Shown: one piece after another, positions 24,381 through 31,668 of the stretch | How the letters are laid out: every line of letters begins with the position of its first letter | How positions within the stretch are numbered: position 1 is the first letter of the stretch | Source: Candidatus Dadabacteria bacterium | Lineage (GTDB): Bacteria > Desulfobacterota_D > UBA1144 > Nemesobacterales > Nemesobacteraceae | Assembly: GCA_009840385.1 (NCBI GenBank) | Contig: VXNX01000013.1 | Location: 62,001 to 126,000 of the forward strand | Direction: 5' to 3' | Length of the DNA: 64,000 bases | Translations under genes and position numbers: made by a program | Notes under the pieces: generated by a model | Database searches by the model: none | What the model was told of the DNA's origin: nothing | What the model saw: the letters and a program-made list of their open reading frames with translations, nothing else

Positions 24381-26603
24381 ATGTTTTCAAAGCTTTGGAA
24401 CCGAATTTCTACGCAAATTTCTACGCAACTTTATATAAGTTACGCAGGTGCTGTAGTACTCATCATCATCGTCAGCTTGATGGCTCTTTCCTTCCTTAAC
24501 CAAATCGGCAAAGTTCAGCAGAACGTTAATGAAAAGAATATACCCGAGATGACATCGGCGTTTGCAATTGCCCAGCAGACAGCCATGCTCGTCGCCGCTG
24601 CTCCCCGACTCACCGCGAGCACGCCTGAGCAGTTCAGGACCGTTGTCGGGACGGTCGACCTGCAGGCGGATGCATTTAAAACACAACTCTCGACAATGAT
24701 GGAAAATCAAGGAGAAAGCGAACAAGCGCGGCAGATTCAATCTGACGGGGTCGCCATAATCCAGAACATTGAGCGGATCAAGCTGCTTGTCAGGGAACGC
24801 TTTGAACTTCGCGAGAGCAGTCTCAATCTTAGAGACGAGCTCCGGGGTATCCAAAGTAAAATAACGCCGATTATGATTAACGAAATCGACGATCAGATGT
24901 TCTATTTAATGACCGGACACCGGTCTCTTGATGCAGTACAATCTCCCCGCTCGGTTCATTTCTCCGAACCGGAATTCCTGATCTATCGTCGCCTGTTTGA
25001 ACTCCGCGAAGCGGCTGTAGTCGCTTCGCAGTTGCTCGCAACCGCGTTTGTAGTGACCGATGCGGCCATGCTGCAGCCATTGCGAGAACGGTTTGAAGCC
25101 GCAGCCGGTAGCACCAGCCGATCGCTTGATGCGCTTGAGAAATACGAACAGGGGGGAGGCGACCTTCATGACCAGCTGTCTGGGATTTTCGAAGACCTGG
25201 TCTCATTCGGCAGAAGGGAAAACAACGGATTTGACCTGCGCAGTCGGGAACTTGCAGTTGACGATGAATTATCCGCCCTGCTTCTCGAGAATCAAGCTTT
25301 GGGAATTGACATCGTAGCGCGAGTAGAAAGCGTTGTAAACGATTCAAGCATGACTGCAGGGGAGATGGCGAGCAAAGCGGCGGCGGTAACTGCCACCAGC
25401 ACGAAGGTACTACTGGTTTTCAATATTGTTGCTATAAGTGGTGGAATCTTGTGGGGATGGATACTTGTACATCGTCGTCTGATTCGGCGTCTGGAGAGAA
25501 TATCGAATCAAATGCAAGAAATGGCTGATGGCAACCTGGAAATAGCCGTCGACACTAGAGGTAATGACGAAATCGCGCAATTAGCCAAGGCGCTTGAGGT
25601 GTTCCGATATAACGCACTGGAAGTACAACGCCTTAATCTTGTAGAGACGCTCGCCAACCAGCTGCAAGAAAAAAACGAAGAACTGGCACATACTAACGAA
25701 GAGTTGAAACGGGCGCAGGACCAGATCGTGATGCGAGAGAAACTTGCTGCGCTTGGCCAGTTGACAGCCGGGGTCGCACACGAAATCAAAAATCCAATGA
25801 ACTTCATCATGAACTTCTCGGAGGTTTCACAAGAGCTGCTGGAAGAACTTCTGGAGGAAGTGGCCAAAATGGAGGCTAACGGGGACGCGAAAGAGGAATA
25901 CGATCCGGAGTTAGTCGAGGAAGTAGCCGAGGATTTGACAGGAAATTTGAAACGCATTCACGAGCACGGAACTCGTGCGAACCGAATTATAACAGACATG
26001 CTCAAGATGGGCCGTGGTGGCGGGGAATGGCAACCGACTGACCTCAACATATTGCTTAACGACCATGCGCTGCTCGCGTTCCACAGCGCTCGCGCTGCCG
26101 ACCCTGACTTCCAGCTAGAAATCCAGGAAGACTACTCGCCGGATATAGGCGAGATCACGGTGCAACCGCAGGACATCGGCCGGGTTTTCCTAAATCTGGT
26201 AACTAATGCTTGCTATGCCGCGGACGAAAAACGAAAAATGCTGGCAGCCGACAATGCGTCGAAGAAAGATTATCAGCCGACGCTTAAATTGAGTACGCGG
26301 CTCGTTGATGACCGTATTGAGGTACATGTTCGTGACAATGGAACCGGTATTCCCGAATCCGCATTGGAACGTATCTTCAACCCGTTCTATACAACGAAGC
26401 CCACGGATCAAGGGACAGGCTTGGGATTATCGCTGTCCAACGACATAGTACGACAGCACGGCGGTGAGTTTCGCGTAGAAACGGAGGAAGGAGAATACAC
26501 AGATATGATTGTCGTCTTGCCGCTTGACCCTGTAGCTCATCAGGTAATTGATACTTCAGAAGAAACCGCAGAAGGCGAGGACTCGGCAACTGCCTCTTCG
26601 TGA
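24381..26603 (+). CDS. Membrane sensor histidine kinase with TorS-like sensor and HAMP
   Basis: 740 residues: TM1 at about 17-40, a long helical periplasmic sensor (41-341) resembling the TorS sensor bundle, and TM2 at about 342-364. HAMP (364-417), a coiled coil, and the phospho-acceptor H467 in GVAHEIKNPMNF follow. The HATPase domain has NLVTNACYAADEKR, RDNGTGIPESALERIFNPFY and GTGLGLSLS. There is no receiver domain, so it probably phosphorylates the response regulator-phosphatase at 21534. It is 45 nt downstream of the periplasmic binding protein gene. Confidence 0.93.
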   Translation: MFSKLWNRISTQISTQLYISYAGAVVLIIIVSLMALSFLNQIGKVQQNVNEKNIPEMTSAFAIAQQTAMLVAAAPRLTASTPEQFRTVVGTVDLQADAFKTQLSTMMENQGESEQARQIQSDGVAIIQNIERIKLLVRERFELRESSLNLRDELRGIQSKITPIMINEIDDQMFYLMTGHRSLDAVQSPRSVHFSEPEFLIYRRLFELREAAVVASQLLATAFVVTDAAMLQPLRERFEAAAGSTSRSLDALEKYEQGGGDLHDQLSGIFEDLVSFGRRENNGFDLRSRELAVDDELSALLLENQALGIDIVARVESVVNDSSMTAGEMASKAAAVTATSTKVLLVFNIVAISGGILWGWILVHRRLIRRLERISNQMQEMADGNLEIAVDTRGNDEIAQLAKALEVFRYNALEVQRLNLVETLANQLQEKNEELAHTNEELKRAQDQIVMREKLAALGQLTAGVAHEIKNPMNFIMNFSEVSQELLEELLEEVAKMEANGDAKEEYDPELVEEVAEDLTGNLKRIHEHGTRANRIITDMLKMGRGGGEWQPTDLNILLNDHALLAFHSARAADPDFQLEIQEDYSPDIGEITVQPQDIGRVFLNLVTNACYAADEKRKMLAADNASKKDYQPTLKLSTRLVDDRIEVHVRDNGTGIPESALERIFNPFYTTKPTDQGTGLGLSLSNDIVRQHGGEFRVETEEGEYTDMIVVLPLDPVAHQVIDTSEETAEGEDSATASS

Positions 26604-26609
26604 CGCGTT

Positions 26610-26969
26610 TTAACCCGTTGTTGCAGCTATAGCGTCAGAACGAGATTTGAGCACATCAATGATTTTATCAAAACCTGCGATCTCGAAGATTTCCCTTATG
26701 GGACCAGGCAAGGAACACAGCATGAATCTCGTATTTCTACTTTGCAATGTTTTTGCAATAAGCAGAATTGAACGCAATCCCGCACTGCTGATGTAGGACA
26801 GCTTTTCAAGATCCAGAACTACGGGATTGTCAGAACCACCTATTTCCTTGTCCAGGTTCTCGTGGAATTCCTGTGCGTTCAGACCATCAATTCGACCAGC
26901 TACGGTTATTATCAAGACACCTTCGACCTGATCGGACTGCAATTCAAGTTGATTGTTTTGACTAGCCAT
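26610..26969 (-). CDS. STAS-domain anti-sigma factor antagonist
   Basis: 119 residues of STAS fold (SpoIIAA/RsbV type) with the phospho-site segment YISSAGLRSIL; S62 aligns with the regulated Ser. It converges on the histidine kinase gene, with 6 nt between stops. With the RsbU-like phosphatase and RsbW-like kinase this completes a partner-switching set, but it is on the opposite strand and so is under separate promoter control. Confidence 0.9.
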   Translation of the reverse strand: MASQNNQLELQSDQVEGVLIITVAGRIDGLNAQEFHENLDKEIGGSDNPVVLDLEKLSYISSAGLRSILLIAKTLQSRNTRFMLCSLPGPIREIFEIAGFDKIIDVLKSRSDAIAATTG

Positions 26970-27066
26970 TTTTCAATCGTAGTAACTTATCTAACTATAA
27001 AGCGATAATCAAGATAGGATTTGCATGTCCAAACAAAAGAGACAATACCGGGATATTCCAAGGGAT

Positions 27067-27090
27067 GCAACCCCGGGAATCCGGGGTTGC
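27067..27090. other. Perfect 10-bp stem-loop upstream of the peroxiredoxin gene
   Basis: GCAACCCCGG and CCGGGGTTGC pair perfectly around GAAT. It lies between the STAS gene start and the bcp start, with no U-tract. It may be an mRNA leader structure or a REP-like relic. Confidence 0.5.
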
Positions 27091-27144
27091 GCAGGTGCCG
27101 GGGACTTGTTACCCTTTATCAAGCTTGTTTGTCAAGCTACAATC

Positions 27145-27609
27145 ATGGGAAAAAATCTTGAGATAGGGAACCAGGCCCCTGATTTTGAAACCGAAACCTA
27201 CGGAGCGGAGAAAGTAAGGCTAAGCGACTTTTATTCTAAAGGAACCGTAGCGCTTTACTTTTATCCTAAGGACAACACTACGGGCTGTATTAATGAGGCT
27301 TGCTCGCTTCGCAATGCGGAGGAGGAACTTGCGTCTCTTGGAGTACAGGTCTTGGGGGTAAGCACAGACGGGGTGAAGTCCCATGAGAAGTTCAGAGACA
27401 AGTTTTCACTCAATTTCCCGTTATTGAGCGACAGGAGCAGGAAGATAGTGGCTCTTTACGGGGTAAGGTGGAAGTTCTTCCCCTTCGTTGCTCGCAGGAC
27501 TACCTTCCTTATAGAAAAAGGCGGCAGGATAGCGTATATTTGGAACAAAGTTAAATCCTCGTCCCATGCCGAAGAGATACTCAGCAAGGTAAAAGAACTA
27601 GGTCTTTGA
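27145..27609 (+). CDS. bcp: Bcp/PrxQ-type peroxiredoxin
   Basis: 154 residues. The thioredoxin-fold peroxidase segment is YFYPKDNTTGCINEACSLR, with peroxidatic C48 and resolving C53 (C-x4-C as in E. coli Bcp). The usual TPGC is TTGC here, replacing the Pro next to the active Cys. The enzyme reduces peroxides using thioredoxin. The open frame extends 40 codons upstream, but that part includes the stem-loop and reads as non-coding; MGKNLEIGNQAPDF is the family-typical start. It is not obviously part of the neighbouring operons. Confidence 0.88.
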   Translation: MGKNLEIGNQAPDFETETYGAEKVRLSDFYSKGTVALYFYPKDNTTGCINEACSLRNAEEELASLGVQVLGVSTDGVKSHEKFRDKFSLNFPLLSDRSRKIVALYGVRWKFFPFVARRTTFLIEKGGRIAYIWNKVKSSSHAEEILSKVKELGL

Positions 27610-27631
27610 ACGGTGAACAAAGTATGAGGAA

Positions 27632-27645
27632 ATGCCAGATCTGAA
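27632..27645 (+). repeat. Island upstream element, copy 4 (short)
   Basis: ATGCCAGATCTGAA matches 13 of 14 bases of the copy-3 segment ATGCCAGATTTGAA. It is 34 nt upstream of the second RND exporter, in the same orientation. A TATAAT lies at 27660-27665. Confidence 0.35.
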
Positions 27646-27678
27646 ACCTACACATATTGTATAATTCGGCACGATCTT

Positions 27679-30009
27679 ATGAACTTGGAATCCTACATCT
27701 CAACAATTCTCGCCCGCCGCTGGCTGACCATTCTGCTCTCTTTGCTTGTTATGCTGGTCCTTGCCGCGGGAGCCACGCGCTTGATTGTGGTGGACGTAGA
27801 CTTCCGCAACCACTTTAGTAAATCCGACCCACACCTCGTTGCACTCGAACAGCTTGAAGAGACATATGCACTGTCCGATGTCGTATTGGTTGCCATAGCA
27901 CCGCATGACGGCACCATTTTTACACGGGAAACGCTTGTTGCCATTGAAGAGATGACCAAGCAGCTTTGGCGCACCCCGTACGCCACCCGCGTCGATTCTA
28001 TTTCAAACTATACGCATAGCGAGGGGTTTGAAGACGAGCTGGTTGTTGAGCAGCTTATAGACGAAGCCAGTTCCCTGAGCGATACCGATATACAACGAAT
28101 CATGGATATCGCGCTCGGCACTGAGGAAGTTGCCGGGCGATTCGTCTCCCGTGACGGACGAGTTGCAGGTCTGGTTGTCAGTATTATTCTTCCTGACGAC
28201 AATAGGGAATTGGCCAAGCGAGAGGTTACTGACTACCTGTATGAAACTGTTGCCGACGCCGGGGAGAAATATACATCCATCGACTACCACCTTTTAGGTG
28301 GACTCATCCTCAATCGTGTCATAGGTGACGCGCTTGATGATGAAACGGCCATCCTCGGGCCCATTGCTCTTGGAACCATGCTGCTTGTCGCCTTGGTTCT
28401 GATACGTTCGATATGGGGGACACTTGCCATTGTGCTGATGATTGCTACCGTCATCCCATCCGCGCTGGGCTTTGCCGGGTGGACAGGCTTAAGACTGTTT
28501 GGTGAAAGCGGTGCCGCAATGTTCGTGCTGATGGCCGTGACCGTCGCTCACTCCGTGCACATTATTGAGGCAATGGCCGGGGGCTTACGCCAGGGCATGA
28601 CGAGAACAGAAGCGGCAATCTATGCCGTGCGAGTGGACGTGTGGCCTATTTTCCTTACCTCGTTCACAACCGCAATCGGATTTCTGAGCCTGAATTTCGT
28701 AGATATGCCACCGTTTAAGGTCATGGGTAACATCGTGGCGTTCGGTTCCATGTGCGCTTTCGTCTTTTCGGTGACTCTGTTGCCCGCATTCCTGTCACTA
28801 TTACCTATTCGTCCCCGGAAGCTGCGCGAAGACAAACAGGATTTTTTCGATCGTCTCAGCCGTTTTGTCATCTCCTATCGTACGATCCTTCTGTGCTTCT
28901 TTGGCATTGTGACTGTCTTTCTGGTTGCAGGCATTTCCAAGATTGAGCTTAGGGAGAACTGGCTTGAGGTTCTTGACGAGAGTTACGAGTTCCGGCGATC
29001 CGCGGATTTTCTGAGCGAGAATTTCCCTGGCGTGGAAACCTATGAGTACTCTCTCGATTCCGGCCGTGAAGGCGCCGTCACGGATATAGAATACCTAAAA
29101 CAGGTTGAGTCGTTTGCGGATTGGTACCGGGAGCAACCGGAATTTGTCCATATCTTCTCAATTGCCGATATCATGAAGCGTCTTAACAAGAACCTGCATG
29201 GTGATGACCCGGATTACTACGCCCTTCCCGACGATCCTGACCTTGCTGCGCAGTACCTTTTGCTTTACGAATTCTCTCTTCCGGTAGGCCGCGATCTGAA
29301 CAACCTGATCGACCATGACCGGAGGGCAACACGCGCAACGGTCTCAGTGAAGAGTATGTCCAGCAAGGAAAAGATCGATCTTGACGATCGTTCACGTGCG
29401 TGGCTGCGGCAAAATGCCCCCGGCATGGAAACCGGCGCTACAGGAATTTCGATTGTGGGGTCTCATTCGATTCAGAGGAACATTGAAAATATGTTGCAGG
29501 GCACTTTTGTGGCGATGGCCATCGTCTCCCTGCTGCTGTTCGCCATATTCAGAAGCATACGCCTGGGACTGGTCAGTTTGATCCCCAATTTCCTTCCGGC
29601 CGCTATGGCCATGGGACTGTGGGGGTATTTGGTGGGAGAGGTAGGAGTTCCAGCGGCGGTCGTCACCGCTATAGCATTCGGCATCATCGTGGATGACACC
29701 ATCCACTTCATGACAAAATATACGGATAGCAGAAAAGCAGGGAAATTGCCTTCGGAGTCCGTTCAAATTGCCTTTCGCTTGGTGGGCAGGGCACTGTTTA
29801 CAACTACCGTAGTGTTTGGTCTGGGCTTCATGGTGTTCGGAGCATCCGGGGTGGTGGGAAACCAAGTGCTTGGTCTTTTGGTAGGAATAACGGTAATTAT
29901 TGCTCTACTGGCAGATTTCTTCTTTCTTCCGCCGCTTCTGATGCTACTTGACGAGACCAAGGAAACCACCGAGGAGATTAGGGAGAGATTGAGACGCTCA
30001 ACCGCATAG
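27679..30009 (+). CDS. RND-superfamily (MMPL/COG1033) inner-membrane exporter 2
   Basis: 776 residues, paralogous along its whole length to the exporter at 8909-11275. It shares the first-loop text FRNHFSKSDPH.., TPYATRVDSISNYTHSE, the LSLNFVDMPPF segment and the second-bundle GIIVDDTIHFMTKY with Asp residues for proton relay. It has twelve predicted TM helices in two repeats. Unlike paralogue 1 it has no adjacent barrel or LolA-like gene; its neighbours are a peroxiredoxin and the Rieske oxygenase, with which it is convergent. A sterol-exporting RND protein (BstA) is known in Methylococcus; membership in that group would need phylogeny. Confidence 0.88.
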   Translation: MNLESYISTILARRWLTILLSLLVMLVLAAGATRLIVVDVDFRNHFSKSDPHLVALEQLEETYALSDVVLVAIAPHDGTIFTRETLVAIEEMTKQLWRTPYATRVDSISNYTHSEGFEDELVVEQLIDEASSLSDTDIQRIMDIALGTEEVAGRFVSRDGRVAGLVVSIILPDDNRELAKREVTDYLYETVADAGEKYTSIDYHLLGGLILNRVIGDALDDETAILGPIALGTMLLVALVLIRSIWGTLAIVLMIATVIPSALGFAGWTGLRLFGESGAAMFVLMAVTVAHSVHIIEAMAGGLRQGMTRTEAAIYAVRVDVWPIFLTSFTTAIGFLSLNFVDMPPFKVMGNIVAFGSMCAFVFSVTLLPAFLSLLPIRPRKLREDKQDFFDRLSRFVISYRTILLCFFGIVTVFLVAGISKIELRENWLEVLDESYEFRRSADFLSENFPGVETYEYSLDSGREGAVTDIEYLKQVESFADWYREQPEFVHIFSIADIMKRLNKNLHGDDPDYYALPDDPDLAAQYLLLYEFSLPVGRDLNNLIDHDRRATRATVSVKSMSSKEKIDLDDRSRAWLRQNAPGMETGATGISIVGSHSIQRNIENMLQGTFVAMAIVSLLLFAIFRSIRLGLVSLIPNFLPAAMAMGLWGYLVGEVGVPAAVVTAIAFGIIVDDTIHFMTKYTDSRKAGKLPSESVQIAFRLVGRALFTTTVVFGLGFMVFGASGVVGNQVLGLLVGITVIIALLADFFFLPPLLMLLDETKETTEEIRERLRRSTA

Positions 30010-30085
30010 ATCGCGAAGATTCCACTGTGCGGTATGGAAAAGCTGAATAGTATGCCGAAATCGGCATAAACGTCTCCACATACCT

Positions 30086-31129
30086 CTACGGATTATAATA
30101 CTGACCATCCGGATAGAACTGCCTGCAGTAGCGCCGATACTTCCCGATATCGCCGTCAACGCTGCAAAGCCTTGGAAGTGACCGATGTTTTAGATTGCTC
30201 CAGATGACGACATCCTGCATGACGTCATGCTCCTGGGAAGCAATGAGGACCTTGTTCATGAGGCGGGTCCTGAGTCCCAGGGGAAGGAGCCGCAGCCCGT
30301 GGCCCACTCCCTTCAGATTACGAAGTTGTCGCACTTGGCTCACCAACGTCAATTCAATAATTTTGCCATCAATCGGTGTTGCAAGCACCCACAGGCGGGT
30401 GTCCATATTGATCGAATGTTCGTGAACCTCGACAATTGAATAGCCAAGCCCGTGTATACTGGCGACCGCAGAAACGTCGTACTCGAAAAGCTTGATGCCA
30501 GCAACTGTAAGGTTACGTTTGAAGTTAAAGGAGTTCCTGAGGAAGGTGCCGTCAATCGATACCGAACCGACAATGTTCACACTGTTGTAGTGGTGCACAT
30601 AGTTAAGGTGTGCAACATCCACGGAGTTCTCGGTAGTTTCCTGGGGATGTCCCGGGAAACGGAGGTGGCAGAATTCCATCCCGCTCCAGTCGGTATCCGT
30701 TGTGGAGATTTCGGGCAGGTGCCATAGAGGTTCTCGACCGCCGCTGCCCCACCAACCAAAAATGAGACCCTCTATCTCTCGTGTCTCGAACACCTTCAGC
30801 TTGGCGGTTTTTGGCGGAGGAGCGAAGGGTGTCGCCACGCATTGACCGCTCACGTCAAACTCGAAACCGTGAAAAGGACATACGAGGCAACCGTTGCGCA
30901 CCCGCCCCCCTGCCTCAGGGCCAAGATCGGCTCCAAGATGCGGACAGACCGCCTCAGCAACACAAACGTTCCCTTCCCCGTTGCACCAGACAACAATCTG
31001 TTCTCCAAGCCAAGTTCTCTTTAAGAGTCCCTTTTTTTCAATCGTCTTGCGGCTGGCAACAAAATACCAGCCTTCCGGAAATGGGTAAAGCAAGGCTTCA
31101 TCCTTGCGCACGTTTGAGTTTGGATTCAT
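30086..31129 (-). CDS. Rieske non-heme iron oxygenase, DAF-36/Neverland/SdmA-like
   Basis: 347 residues. The Rieske [2Fe-2S] domain has C62-P-H64 and C84-P-F-H87 within CPHLGADLGPEAGG and CPFHGFEFD. The mononuclear iron site is formed by D171, H174 and H179 in ENSVDVAHLNYVHH, with a C-terminal Asp in the HDVMQDVVIW segment. Overall wording (EGWYFVASR, GLIFGWWGSGGREPLW, LPEI) resembles cholesterol 7-desaturase DAF-36/Neverland and bacterial SdmA, which oxidises the sterol C-4 methyl. KshA-type steroid hydroxylases are more distant. Its reductase partner is not adjacent. It has a good promoter at 31192-31220. Confidence 0.85.
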   Translation of the reverse strand: MNPNSNVRKDEALLYPFPEGWYFVASRKTIEKKGLLKRTWLGEQIVVWCNGEGNVCVAEAVCPHLGADLGPEAGGRVRNGCLVCPFHGFEFDVSGQCVATPFAPPPKTAKLKVFETREIEGLIFGWWGSGGREPLWHLPEISTTDTDWSGMEFCHLRFPGHPQETTENSVDVAHLNYVHHYNSVNIVGSVSIDGTFLRNSFNFKRNLTVAGIKLFEYDVSAVASIHGLGYSIVEVHEHSINMDTRLWVLATPIDGKIIELTLVSQVRQLRNLKGVGHGLRLLPLGLRTRLMNKVLIASQEHDVMQDVVIWSNLKHRSLPRLCSVDGDIGKYRRYCRQFYPDGQYYNP

Positions 31130-31191
31130 TTGCTGTTATTCCGCTTATCCAGCGTTAAGTACCAGAAATGCATTTGCATTAGCTTCAGGGA

Positions 31192-31220
31192 ATTATATAT
31201 CTAAACCGAAAAAGTGTAAA
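31192..31220 (-). promoter_or_regulatory. Sigma-70-like promoter for the Rieske oxygenase
   Basis: On the minus strand, TTTACA, exactly 17 bases, then TATAAT. The -10 ends 63 nt upstream of the start codon at 31129. Confidence 0.6.
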
Positions 31221-31385
31221 TTCTGCTTTTTCTCGTTTGTGGGGGGAATAATAATAAGCGTTTTGCTTGCCTTTTGTTTCTAGATCAATGCACAGCTAGC
31301 CTGTTCTCTTAACATAAACTCATAACTTGTCCTTATGAAATATTTTGGTTGCAGACAAAATGGCATCCGTCTAGCCAAGTTGATC

Positions 31386-31414
31386 TTGAAATTGCATCTT
31401 TCATTAAATACTAT
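31386..31414 (+). promoter_or_regulatory. Sigma-70-like promoter for small ORF / sterol methyltransferase 2
   Basis: TTGAAA, 17 bases, TACTAT. It lies 72 nt before the small membrane ORF and about 255 nt before the methyltransferase start. Confidence 0.45.
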
Positions 31415-31485
31415 ACTAGTGCTGGTGGCGACCGGCTCGTTCCACAGGACTCTTTATGAGGCAGATGCCTTTGCTTCCGTGAACT

Positions 31486-31599
31486 ATGGAAAACCTTAGA
31501 TACATAATCGCTTACCTGTTGGGCTTTGTGGCTATTGCTCTTGTGGCAATTCTGATAGTAGTCGGCGGTGTTACTCTAGTTCGCTGGATTTTTGGGTAA
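31486..31599 (+). CDS. Possible 37-residue single-pass membrane peptide
   Basis: ATG-initiated frame encoding MENLRYIIAYLLGF followed by a continuous hydrophobic stretch (residues 7-32) and the basic-aromatic end RWIFG. Downstream of a plausible promoter and 69 nt before sterol methyltransferase 2. No strong Shine-Dalgarno is visible. It looks like a real TM peptide by composition, but I know of no homologue. Confidence 0.35.
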   Translation: MENLRYIIAYLLGFVAIALVAILIVVGGVTLVRWIFG

Positions 31600-31668
31600 T
31601 TAAAGGGTTAAGCCCATAACCACTTATTGCGAAAAATAATTCCATAAATTTTATAGGGGAAACCTGCT

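Larger units (their letters stand above)
31130..31485. other. Divergent region between Rieske gene and sterol methyltransferase 2
   Basis: AT-rich. It holds back-to-back promoters: one leftward for the Rieske gene (31192-31220) and one rightward (31386-31414). I see nothing else coding before 31486. Confidence 0.6.

Noticed and set aside
27025-27144. 40-codon N-terminal extension of the peroxiredoxin
   Set aside because: It includes a perfect stem-loop and has no family similarity; Bcp proteins begin at the internal Met.
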